NCBI GenBank assembly: GCA_023055425.1
Contig: JALGPY010000001.1
Location: 138,471,368-138,535,367, forward strand
Direction: 5' to 3'
DNA length: 64,000 bases
DNA from: Linanthus parryae
Taxonomy: Eukaryota; Streptophyta; Magnoliopsida; Ericales; Polemoniaceae
Shown: piece after piece, positions 1 to 12,417 of the stretch
Layout: every line of letters starts with the position of its first letter
Position numbering within the stretch: position 1 is the stretch's first letter
Made by a program: the position numbers and the translations under genes
The notes under the pieces: generated by a model
Told to the model about the DNA's origin: nothing
Database searches by the model: none
The model's input: the letters and a program-made list of their open reading frames with translations, nothing else

Positions 1-1339
1 TGGCCCAATACTTTTTATAGAACAAGGCGTGCAGCCCATCCCTACCAGGGGCTTTATAGGCATTCGTGGACCAAACAACATCTCTAACTTCTTTCAAAGT
101 GGGGGAAGTAACCATATTACTGTGCTCCTCAGCTTCAATCATGGGACAAATAGTATAAGACCAATCATAGTTAAGAGCACTATTAGAACAACCATAATCA
201 GTAAAAAGATTAATGAAATAATTGGTCACATATCTTTGTAACTCACTTTCTTTATCACTCCAAACACCCTCCTCATTTCTGAGCATTAAGATCTCTTTCT
301 TTTTGCTCCTAATAATAGTAGAAACATGAAAAAACTGTGTGTTCGTGTCCCCATGGTAAATCCAGTTAATTCTAGATTTTTGAAATCAAAGAAGTTCTTC
401 TTGTTGCAGAATAATATTGTACTTCTCAATAAGCTCTTTTTCAAGAATAAAAAGATTATGAGAATAATTCAAACTTTGTGACCTTTGAATCCCCTCAATC
501 CATCCTAATAACCACCTCTTGTTTTTGAAAATGTTGTCAAAGTTCTTTTTACACCAATTAACAATCTTCTTAGTAACAAGTTTGGTTTTAAGAAGAAGAT
601 CATGACCACTAAGGTTACTCCAACTATCAGTAACAAAAGAATTAAACTCGTGGAAAGTAGACCAAGCAGCCTCAAATATAAAATTTCTAGGGAGAGAAGG
701 AGAAGAAATCATACCATCCACATGAACCAAAAGAGGAGCATGATCAGAATAAGTCCTTGGTAGAATTTGAACCACAACATTTGGGTTCTGCACTCTCACA
801 GCTGGTATTGCAAAGAGCATGGTCAAGCCTTTCCATGGTGTTAGCCAACCCCTGCCTCTTATTAGTCCAGGTAAGCTTAGGCCCCTGTCCCCCAAGATCC
901 AAAAGCTTGCATCTATTGATGTTGTCATTCAACTTCTTGGTCTTGTTAGCAGATGAATTGGTAGAGAAGCTCCTCCTCTCGTTCACACTCTTCAAGTCAT
1001 TAAAGTCACCTGCCAAGATCCACGGTTCATCATTGTCTCCCATATACTCCTCCAAGTTATCCCACATCTGTTCTCTAACAGTAGGGTTGGGGCTACCATA
1101 CACCGCAGACAGCACCCAGATCCCACCCAGATTCCTCCCTTCCTCCCAATCGGGTCAGATATGGACATTATAGTAAACCCAAGATTATTAAAGAAACTCC
1201 CCATAGCAGACACTGGGATCGTAGGATCAATGATGATAGAAATCTGAAATTTATGAAGCCTAAGCAGTTCAACAAAGGTACCTTCAAATTTCTTGTTGCC
1301 CGCTCCACGAACATTCCATGCCATAATTTTTAACGACAT
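1..1339 (-). pseudogene. LINE ORF2: endonuclease and start of reverse transcriptase
   Basis: ORF2 opens with KIMAWNVRGAGNKK just after a Met at 1339, the usual start of the LINE endonuclease that nicks target DNA. Downstream are AVYGSPNP, WILAGDFNDL and TYSDHAPLLV, which match the AP-endonuclease-like signature (GDFN, SDHxPL). The frame shifts near 1130, where a nine-base repeat flanks a lost stretch, and again near 800. Linker residues follow to 386, then the beginning of reverse transcriptase to the window edge. Confidence 0.85.
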
Positions 1340-3289
1340 AAAACAGAAATCATATACTGGTGGTAGAACCTGGAGATACGGATCTAACTGGCTCAATTTC
1401 GCTTGATCATCCTTCGCAGATCTCAATCCCTTCAAACTCATCTGATGCCATCTCCCCTCCTGGTCCTCTTTCCAATCTGCTCGTATTGTTAGCTTGACTT
1501 CCTTCCTCCACCATATCATCCCCATCACCATGAACCCTTCCATCTCTGCATCCAATCTTTCGTTTAGTTCTTCTTCCATCAGGATCTTGTAATCCTCCTC
1601 CGGAGTCTCCAAAATCATGGTGTGTATTCTCTCTATCAACCGATCCGGTACAATTCTTACCTTTCCCTTTGCCGTTGCTAACCCTTTTCCCGATCTTGGT
1701 GGTGAATTTCTTAGTTGCCGACTCTGAACGGCTTTTGGAACCTTATCTCCCAATCCTGCTAAAAATCTCACAAACTTGCGGCTTGTAGCAATCTCAAAAA
1801 CTTCGGCTTTGTCAATAAGCGAGTCCACAGCTTTTCCTTGAGATGTCTCCATCGGAGATGTCTCCTCCGTTGTCAGACTGGCATCAAATCCTCTGTTCTC
1901 ATCAAGACTATCCCTTCTTTCTGCTCTACCCTCATTAGGGTTCATCTCATTTATTATATCCATCCCTCCTCCGTTGCTAAAACCCGGTGGTTCGAACATC
2001 CGACCCGTTGGCGCGTAGCTTGTACCCGACTGGATTATCGGGCTTTTTTTTGTTTGGGCTTCCTCGTTGGGCTTAACCAGCCCACTGAACCTATTACTTG
2101 TTCGGTTTTCTGAGCCACCCCCTTTGATGTTTTTCTTCTGGCCCATTTCAGAGCCTTTTTGGCTTTTGGGCCTTCTTGGCCTTCTAGGGTTTTCCCATTT
2201 ACTCTCTGTGGCCCTATGCTTATCCCTGTCACCTTCCAACGGTGTAGAATTTGACCATTGGCCATCCCCAATCTCCGGTTGCTTCCCTCTAGCCTTAGCT
2301 TCGTCGGCGATGTCTGAAACATGTCTGTTTTTCGGAGAAAATTCCCTTCTATGCCCCACCCTTCCACATCCAAAGCAGATGTTGCTTAGATGTTCATACA
2401 AAACTTTGTACGAGTATCTTCCCACTGTAAACTCCGGAATTAATTGTTGATTTAAATCGATGTTGACACAAACCCTAGCGTACTTCATCCGAGTTCCCGT
2501 GGCTGACACAATATCAACCTTAAGCGGTTCCCCGAATTCTCTAGCAATTTTCCTAAGAACCGTTTCATCGTAGTACTCCGGCGGTAGCTGAGGAAGCCGG
2601 ATCCAAACCGCCGTCATCCTCTGTTTTGCTTCGGGCGGTTTGAAATCAGCTTCCCACCTCATAACCGTTAAATAGTGATCAAGAATGATCCACGGGCCTC
2701 CTAACAGAGCTTTCACATAGTCTTGTTCCTCCTGGAAATCCACAAGATAAAACTCATCAGCCAGCTCCTTGAATCTGCATTTACCGATCAGATTCCAAAG
2801 TTTCCTAGCCCTATCTTCTAAAAACTTGAAACTTACGGATCAACCCAGCAGCTTGACAATCAGGCTGCTTCTAAACGGCCTCGCAATCTTTTCTTTCAAT
2901 TTACTAGATATGAAGACTGTTGGGTTGAGAGGGTTAGATCTGTTAATCTCATCGATTTGCTCCCTTTCTTCTTTCTCACCTTCATCTTCATCTTCATCGT
3001 GTTCTTCTGTGACCTCAAACAATTTCTCTTCGTTTTTTTCTCCCACAAGAACACTTCTGAATTTAAGCCTGCTAATCCCATCATCAGGTCCAGCAGTTCT
3101 TTCATCCAATTGGTCTTTCCCATCCGCAGAGACACAAGCCATCGATTGAACATTATCCTCAACATTTAGTTCCTCTGCTTTTTTACACAGATCATCCGTC
3201 TCCTTCGATTTCCAGACGCTTTTATCAAGCTGATCTTGTTCTTCCTTGGAGACATCAAGGTTGGAATCCATAGCCTTGCACGGAACCAA
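1340..3289 (-). pseudogene. LINE ORF1: DUF4283-like domain and zinc knuckle
   Basis: ORF1 proteins of plant LINEs bind element RNA. Reading from 3289 there is an acidic N-terminus (EEHDEDEDEGEKEER), then a DUF4283-like block (GGPWIILDHYLTVMRW, WIRLPQLPPEYYD), then a zinc knuckle near 2370-2330 reading CFGCGRVGHRREFS. The last Cys of the CCHC pattern is Ser here. A single in-frame TGA at 2840-2842 splits the frame where an Arg (CGA) is plausible, so a C-to-T change is the simplest cause. The frame runs on into ORF2 without a stop. It was not called as a host gene because of the endonuclease that follows. Confidence 0.85.
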
Positions 3290-3536
3290 GTCAGAGAAGA
3301 GAAATAAGAGAGAGAAAAAGGGTCTTCTGTTTGATGGACATCAAGCCCTCAACTATATCTTTTCGACATGATCAAACTCTCTATTCACGTTATTATTATG
3401 GTCTGTGTGCAAACTAGTTCATTTGCCTGATGCCACATTAGGTACTTGACTTGAAGCTCGGAGAATGCATAAGCTCACTTTCATTGGCGTCAATCAGAAA
3501 CTGCCACTGCACGCCATTGTTTGATCTGTTTCTTTG

Positions 3537-3537
3537 T

Positions 3538-3634
<97 letters not shown>

Positions 3635-3641
3635 TTATTAT

Positions 3642-3683
<42 letters not shown>

Positions 3684-3708
3684 ACTAGTAGTAGTAGCAG
3701 TAGTAGGA
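3537..3708. repeat. Compound microsatellite (ATT)n-(AGT)n
   Basis: About 105 bases of ATT repeats pass directly into about 65 bases of AGT repeats with one or two interruptions. On the plus strand it translates as poly-Ile then poly-Ser, which is an artefact. Confidence 0.97.
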
Positions 3709-4998
3709 AGGATTGGTCCAAACTCATCTTCGTTATCATTGCATATGGCTTCGGTATTTTGCTAGGTATGTGCACCTCTTAAAACAGAATAGTAGGAAGG
3801 ATAGATAAGAATCCTAATTAACAAGAGATATCTCGCACGGGGATACACTGGAATGATGAAGCAAACTACCTGACCATGAATGACCTCCTTGACAAGCACA
3901 ATTATTGTAAATCCTAAGCATTTCTCTGGTTGCTATTTCAGTAACCTCCTCCTATGTAACTCGGTGATTCTGAATTGTTTGAAATGTTGGTGCTTTTATC
4001 AGCAAACTGATCAGTATTATATTAAAAGAAATATCTGCATTTGATCTGACAAAGAAAAACGGCTTTCAGGTAGATAATGTGATAAATATCTGCATTTGAT
4101 CCCCCTATAATATATCGAACACGGTGGTACATGATCGGGTAGGAGGAAAAAAGGCATGTGTTGATCCAAAGTGCCACCTTCATTCTCCAGCATTCTTAAG
4201 GCAGATTATTGTACCTACATGCGATCGGGTTAGGAGAACAATGTAGTGGTGGTACATGATTCCTTGTATCTAAAAGTCATCTCTCAGACATCTCTAGTTT
4301 TAAGTCGACCTGAAACATGTATGTATATCTATAATTTTTATTCAACAAAACAAAGCAGTTATATATACTGATGACTCAAACTTTCGATAAAAAAAGAAAG
4401 CAGTTATAAATATTGGTGCCTTTTTTTGTGTACAAAAGCATCATATCATTAATTAAAGAACAAAGTAGCACATTACTATAAGATAAGGGATCAGATGTTG
4501 ATGATTGTAGAAGAAGTGACATGCCATAAGAAGATAAATTCCTGATCTGCGCTATGATTGATACATTTTTTGTAGTCGATGCTAGAGTAGCTCATTGTGT
4601 TGGGGTAATCAGGAAGAAGATGGGTTGCGGGTGAAGAAGTCGGACAGTATATGGGCCGAGGAATGATTTTCTGTAATCCAACTTAGTTGGATGGACAAGA
4701 CATTCAGTTATGTTGAATTCGAACTAAGTTAAAGTTTTCATGAGGCAAAGTAGAAGCATTGAACAACTTTGTTTGTCGTTTGACATCTACTCACACGTAG
4801 ACACGGCATACAAAAAAATAGAAAAAATAATCCTTAATCCAGAGAACCCTCTTGATACCAATGCAGTCTTGAACACAAAGAGAAGCAGATGAGAACTGAT
4901 TAGGAAAGAGCTGCAGGCAGGTAACAACTCCTCAATAAAATTAACAACTAGTATACTGTGATTTCCCAAATGGAGCATAAAGCAGGATGTTTGAACCG
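3709..4998. other. Unassigned intergenic sequence
   Basis: I see no domain-bearing frame, terminal repeat or RNA gene. Short phrases recur, such as gatcgggtaggag and gatcgggttaggag at 4134-4230, but too little to define an element. Confidence 0.5.
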
Positions 4999-5705
4999 TA
5001 GACCCAAGGGCGGAGGCAGCACATGGCCGGGTAAGGCACGTGCCCTACCCTGTTGTAGATAATTACACTTATATACCGTATTTAGGAAGAAAGAAAACTT
5101 TACCCAAGATAAAACTACAAAACGGCCCTACCCCTTCTTAAAACTACAAAAAGAGCCTACGCTATTTGAAATCCTCCCTCCGTAGACCATCCCAAGTTTC
5201 TACGGTTCCAGCTTAAGGCCGTCATGCTTGTTCTGAACAACCTCCAAAAACAAACCCTAGCCGATAAGTAAGATCGTGACGTGCATAACTGAGTTGGTCA
5301 CCAATTCGATCCACATCCACTGTTAGTAACTTTAAAGCGGAGCAAAATCCATCCAAGTAAAACTTTCACTTTCTCGAAGAGCTTTTTTTGTTCCATTGTC
5401 ACAACACAGTGACCCAAACCAGTTAAGTTATCTGTTCTCCGAATGAGTTAAACAATGTCCTTTGCTGTTGTGCAGATGTTATCGATTAAACCAACTCCGG
5501 GTTCGCTTGTTATGGTCAAATTGCAAAGTTAAATTGGAAAGCCATTTATAGAACTGTGAGGGATGAGAGACGTGGGGATCAGGGGGATGAGACATAGGCA
5601 AATGCTCTGATATACTTCAGCTTTCCCAACAAGTGCGAATGTGCATCAGGTTTCTTCGGTTTGACACCCTGCCCCTCGGCCTCGAGCACGCTTCAAAATT
5701 TTTTG
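4999..5705. mobile_element. Possible non-autonomous DNA element
   Basis: The left edge (gggcggaggcagcacatggc) and right edge (ccctcggcctcgagcacg) resemble the termini of degraded hAT-like elements that end in a gene-like 3' flank. I could not match inverted repeats or a TSD, so this is a weak call. Confidence 0.22.
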
Positions 5706-6174
5706 GGTTAGCCATGAACCACTGGGCCAAGCCACTTATTTGTACTTTTATGACATAAAATAATCAACGTACAATCAAATCCAATTTCTTAACTAGACCA
5801 ATAATAGCATCCAAACGAGAAAATTCAACTTCCCCGGTATTTTTCTTTTAGATATTGAAATTTTTAATTTCAAATCCAAATCTAAATCCAAATCAGTTAC
5901 CAAACGCAACCTAAAGAAATTCAGTGACAAGTATCACTTTGGCAATTAGTGGCCGTCAGCATCTATATCTACATAAACACCTACGATTACTGTATAGATC
6001 AGAAAATAATTGAAATTAAGCAATAACATTTAATCCAATTCGGAACCAACGAGAAATATATAAGAGATTCTAAAGGTAAGAATACCAGAAAAAAAGTCAG
6101 AATTTACAAAATTGCTGGTAGCAGGACACTCATGGTACATTTGCTTCAGCATTACTACCATATACCTCATATGT

Positions 6175-9100
6175 TCAATTTACTTCATCGAGATTTCGCT
6201 TAACCTCACGGTATCCAAAACTCGACTGCTCAATGATGGGGTAATAATCTGCAGGAACGCGACGTGTGGTGCACCAAGCTAAAACTGATTTGACTTGCTC
6301 CACCTGCTCTTCATAGAAATCCCTCGTTATAACAGCGAATAAGCATCTGGGCATCTCCAAGAACCTGAAACATCCGGCTAAACCGTACCTCGCACCCTCA
6401 TGTTTTCCAGATTTTGCATCCTGCAGTATATCATCATGAGAAGGGGAATCACATTCACAGGTAATAATAGAAGCAAATGCAAAACAAACTGGGGGAAACG
6501 CACCAGTCGAGTAAGTACGAAGTATGTTCTAAGCAGCACAGGCATATACTTCTTCCTCATCAGTTGCAGCTGCAAATAAAAAAGTAACATAAATTCACCA
6601 AATGACAACTAGTGGATCCCTGCAATCCGAGTTGAGAAAATTGAATCTACTGCAAAGTCTTGATATTTTAAAAAACTTGATGAAAGTATTCAGATCTTAC
6701 TCTTAGATAAAATATATTGTGCAAAAAGACACTTTACCCCCCCCCCCCGAGTTTTGGATAAAGACATTCTGCCCCCTTATTGTGGACAAACGTTAGGACA
6801 CTTAGCTCCTTCCATCATCTGCCTCCGTCTATGAAATCAACTTTTCATATAACTCCAGATTCAGCTAAAAAAGAGGACTTGACTCTTGGCTTCTGAAGCA
6901 AGCAGCTTAAAATATATTTCCCCCCTCCCCCTCCCCCTCCCCCTCCCCCCACGGGCCCACCAATCTCCCCCTCCCCCTCCCCCTCCCCCAAACTACTACT
7001 CATCTTCAACCATTCCCCTCCCCCCCACCTAATTAGGTTTATTTTTAAAATATATTTAATGATTTAAAATAAATTATTTGATAAAAATAAATATGAAATA
7101 ATATTAATATAAATATATACTCACAAAAATCATAAAATAATAATAATAATAGCAATAATAAAAATAATAATAACAATAATAAATTTGGCATATTTTTAAC
7201 CATGTTTTCAAAAAAATAATAAATATAATTGCTAATTATAAAAAAATAATAAGATATATCAAATTGACAACAAAATAAAATGACGATAATTTTTCGTAAA
7301 TATTTTGTTCAATTATCGAAAAAATACATTTATATTTTTATAATAAAAATAATAATTAAAATATATTAATCATAATTAAAAATGCATATTAAAATAATAA
7401 AATAGTAGTAAGTGTAATTAACATATCCTTAAATTGGATTAATTAGCTATAATAGTGGGGGGAGGGGGAGGGGGATGTTAGGGGGGAAATGCACCCTAAC
7501 CATCCCCCACCCATGCCTAAATTCTCCCCCCACCTTCCCCCTCCCCCTCCCCCTCCCCCCTCATGGTTGGAGATGCTCACTGACTCTATCTTTATCTTCC
7601 ACTTGAATATTTTGGGGATAAAGTTCAACCTTTTCAGGTTGGTGGACATTATCTTCAACACCCATTGATGGAACATTATCAGGTTGGTGAACAATATCTT
7701 CAACACCCATTGATGGATAAATAAATAAACTGGAATAAAAGTGAATTTTTTGAACAAAATCTACAGACAAACATAAATCGTCGCGTTCCGGAGCTTAGTC
7801 TGGGCAGCAAAAGTTCCCGGCGCACTGCCGATGTCAGCAATTGACAAATGACTTGAGTACAGATCGGACTTGTAAGTGACGAATTTGGGCTTCTCAATTT
7901 CGTATCGAACACCCAGATGGAAATGGAACCAATTGGGGCAAGATCTGGACAGTGCTAGTGACCGCGACAACGTTCTCACCTACTACCAGTCTCAATGGCG
8001 GTGGCAGCGCTGTCTGGTGGTGGTCCTCATCAAGAACAAAGAGAGAAAGACATACACAGTTGATCTGTGTTTGGGTAGAAGAGCAGAATGTGCAGAGGGA
8101 GAGAAAAAGACCGATTGGTCGTGGCGGCGGCCTCAAAGGTTGGAGAAGAAGAAGAACAAAGAAGAACGAGGAGGAGAAGAAGGTATATGAAGTTTGTTTG
8201 ACATTTTGCTAACTTGTTGGGCGTAGGTATTGTCTTTTAAGGATCTCTATTAGACTCTACCAGCTACAGGGGGCAGAGTGTCTTTATCCAAAACTCAAGG
8301 GACTAAAGTGTCTTTGTACTAACGATAGCGGGTCCAAGTGTCTTCTACACTTATATTATATATTATATGAAAAATAGGAACAATGTAATAACAATTGGAA
8401 AACATAGTAGAAAATTTATAAAAAACAATATTATTGGGGCTTCTAAGAGAGAAGAGTGAAAATGTGATGAGAGAGAATGATTGGAGGTGGAGCTCACAAA
8501 TTTAAGAAGAGGAAAGTGGTCGAACTCATCACTTTTGGGCTGTGTAAGATATATGATCTACATGTTGTAATTACTGTTCCCCAAATGAAAGAGTTCATTC
8601 AGCATCAAGTTCTCGAATTTTGAGATTCGCATGCTCAGGCATGAATTTGACAGTTGTAACTACTAACATGTATGCATACTTCATTAATGTAACAAAAAAA
8701 AATCTTAAAATGGAGAAATTTATACGTATGCAACAGTAAAAAGGAGAAGACCTCTTCAAATAATCGATCGTTCAAATTAGTGAACCTTTCAAACTGAATC
8801 AACCTTGACGAGTTCATTGACGCTGCAGAAAACAGAATGAAATAACTGACTATTAGCTGATATACTAACAGAGGAAAGGATTAGTATTTAAAAATCACTA
8901 GAAAAGAATCCCATACAGACAACTCATGAAACTTTTTTCAACTCTTGTAGGAAAAAGGTAAGCAACGAAAAAAGCATGCTAATGTTTAAGCGACGAAGTA
9001 ATGTGAAAGAACCGTTCGGTAGATTAAGATAATTATCACCTTCATTTCTCAAGCTTGGGTTTCCTTGACAAATGAAATTAGGAGGTAGTTTCCCACTCTG

Positions 9101-12100
9101 TGGGAGCACAATAGCTTTGAACAGTCTCATGTTACCATTTCGCGTTACATGACTGTTCATCAATCGCTTAGACCGGCGGCACCGAGAATGTAGCTCCGCA
9201 CACTGATCTTCGGGAAACAATACAAGCACAGTTTCTTTGACCAGCCTCTTGTAATTATTGAACATTTTCTCAGAGAAATCATAAATATTAGCTCTAGACA
9301 GCGCCAAGAAGCTCAAAGCATGTTCAACAGCAGCTCTAAGAGAATGATTAGACTTACTTTCAGACAGTGGGTTCTGCAGGAGAAAATAACCATCAACACA
9401 ACAAGGAATACTGAAATCAACGTACGTAAGAAGAAATAGAGTTGTGTCAAGCACCTGAAAGCACAAATCAAAGACCTCCTTGTATAGTTTGTCCAACTTA
9501 GCTGAATACGCATTTCTCATGGATTCAAGCTGCATTGGGAATGTGAAATTCATTAGTAAACAGGCTAACCGCCCCTTGAGAGTGGAAGGTCAAGATTCCT
9601 AAATGTTGAATACCACTATAACCAATATGCACCATATAGGAATGAAATCCGAGACCATGCATGGAAACTCAACAGCCGATAAATCTTATACAAGCATGTC
9701 GTAGTCTTGAAAGAGAAAACGAGACAGTATTAAATTCTTTGTAAGAAACTATACCACGAAATTTCTGCTGTAGAGCCACAATTATAACTGCAGAAGTGTT
9801 TAAAATACTAAAGTCATCTCAATGAGCCTTTATCCTACTTTATCTTCCTGATTTCTGAAGCCATGTGCACTACATTTAATTTGATAAAATAATGTTCCAC
9901 TTTCTCTGACAAAAGCCCTCCTAGCTCTCCCCTAGCTTGTACACGAACTGCGACTTCGATCGAAGGACTCCTATTTGGTCTATATTTGACACGACTAAAC
10001 AACCTCAACTAATTCTCTCCTTTACGCTACTCAAATCTTTTCTTGTTTTCCTTACTCCGCCAACACCTTCAGATAATTACGGAGTTTCTAGAAGTCCTAT
10101 GGAATTTACATCTCAGCCTTAACAGCACTCTGGGACTCTGGGTAATAAACACCCAATGATGCACTTCACCATGCTCATCCCGATTCTTCCCTATCAACGT
10201 GAAGCACCAAAACGCAAGCTTAGGCGCAATACAGATCTTAAAAGCGCTGAAATGTACAGAACACACCTTCTCTCTGGTAGCTGGTCCTTAAATATATCTA
10301 ATATTATCTAGAAAGATAGACTCGGAGAAGTTGAAGTCACCTGGCTCTCTGGGGACCCAGTCGGGAGACAGAGCCGTGGTCTGGAATCAGAACAAAGGAA
10401 GACACTATTTTATTCACTAGATAGCAATTTGGACAATGGGAGAAGAAAAATGACAACTAGGAAAAGAAGCTGCCATAACAGGGCAGACGAATAGAGAAGA
10501 AATGAACCTTCCAATTTGTCGGTGTTGGTTTAGAACTGTGTTACCTGAAACGCTGAATTGGCTGCACTTCCCATTGCGGGGTCACACGACCCGAAACGGG
10601 TACATTTGCGATCTGGAACAAAAATAGGGCGACCCGAAGTCTTTTAGTATAATCTGAGAAGAAGCCTACGCCCTCATTCCAGAGACCATTTGGAAGAAGC
10701 CTACCCCCAGCGTACCTCATCCCATGACATATCACGTTCCGCGTTCTCATTCCCTTTCCACTTACAGCGGCGACCCGTGACCCTGGTAACTTAGGTTTAG
10801 ACATTTGTTGCTTCAAGACCAATGATACACTATTCAATTTCTCACTATCTTGCTGATTCTGTATCATCTATGATGATCTTTTACCATTTCTGTGATGATT
10901 TTTCACAATGGTCGTCAGAGACGCAAGAGCTGCACATGCATGTGATTGACCAAATAGCTTCTTTTTCAAAACTGATCCATCTCCCTCTACTATCTCAAAT
11001 TTGAGATGCATTTAGTCCCCCAAATTTGGATCAAACGGACAGCCAGTTTTTATTACACCACAACTAGATTCCCTTTAATAATTCTAACACTCAGGTGAAT
11101 AAGAATATAAGTTAGTCATATAAACTCAACATGATTATTTGATATTAAACTACTCTTAAAATTAATGCCTCGTCAACTCACCTCGCCACTTTTTTTCTTT
11201 ACATGGGTGCCTAGGGGCCTACATTTCTACTTAATTCTCTATCTCAACATATAAATGACCCAAAAATGGCTAAAACGGTCCCTCCTTGCATCTCTTGTCC
11301 ATTAATTGTCACTTCTTCCAATACCATTTTCTATTCCTGATGTAAATACATTCTCTGCATGCTCTCTCTTTTCCCTACCTGTTCTAGGATACATATTTAG
11401 ATTCTAATGTGTCTTCCTATAGCTCCAACCTATCGTCTAATACATTTTTTATTTTATCTAAATAACCTTAGCAGTTAGCACTCTCATCTACTACTGACGT
11501 AAACATGCAAGGACATACAGGTAATCTTGGTGGAAACCAATCCTTTTGGCAAATAATATTGGCAAACACATTAATAAATCACCTAATTCACCTAAGGGGA
11601 TAGCTGTTCACGCTCTAGAAGCATGGATCGACACTCCAAGGGCAGTGTCGGCAAGATGTGCAGTGGGTTCAGGGATTTTGAGTTGTAACCGCGCTTCTTC
11701 AGAGGAGCAGTTCTCAAGTGTGGTTTTCTACAGGTAAACCTTTTTTAAAGGTCTAATAAGTTTGTTAGTGTTTCAGAACAAACTAATGGGAGAATTTAAT
11801 CAATTTGGTTCGGTTAATGGATACTCGTGGTATCCATCAATCTCCTTTGTTTTTCTTTTAGGTGTTTATTATAGGTATTGCGACAATGAATGCCAGAACT
11901 ACTAAATAATGTTGACAAAGATGTACCTTTGAGAGATAGGTAAGGATATCATATTTAAGAATTTAAAGGGGAACACACTGTACTCGAGGACAAAACTCCA
12001 AAGCCTTTTTTCTTAAACTAGAGATATGATTTTAATGCTCATAAGTTATAACTAGGACATAAACTCAATGCATGCACAGGATTGGCTTTGCTTGTGCAAT

Positions 12101-12378
12101 TAACCTAGAGAAGCAAACAGATTACATATAAGGGTTCAGAAAATGTAATGATAAAAGAAGGTACACAAATAATATGATTCACTACAGGGGAAGGAAGAAG
12201 CTAACAGCGGTTCCTGTGAATATACATGAAAACACAGACAAACAATACCTCTTGATGTGCCAGAACAACCCACTGAGGCTGAATCTCATGTAAGTGGTCA
12301 CTCGTTACTGCAAGAAAGACAACAAAGTAACAACGCCTCGTGAAAAAATACCATCCTCAAGCTGAATAAATTAAATCA

Positions 12379-12417
<39 letters not shown>

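Larger units (their letters stand above)
1..3300 (-). mobile_element. L1-type LINE retrotransposon, decayed, cut by the left window edge
   Basis: The minus strand reads in LINE order: an acidic leader, a DUF4283-like domain, a zinc knuckle, an apurinic-type endonuclease, a linker, and the start of reverse transcriptase (KAPGRDGLHALFYK near position 20-60). The rest of reverse transcriptase and the 3' tail lie beyond the left edge. The 5' limit is uncertain; the first Met is at 3289 and I place the end loosely near 3300. At least one stop and two frameshifts make it non-autonomous. Confidence 0.9.

Noticed and set aside
992..2743. 583-residue frame as a host gene
   Set aside because: DUF4283, zinc knuckle and endonuclease in series identify LINE proteins.
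3451..3765. Frame with poly-Ile and poly-Ser
   Set aside because: It is the translation of a trinucleotide microsatellite, with no other support.
7443..7757. Gly-rich frame
   Set aside because: It is produced by the G-rich arm of a MITE.
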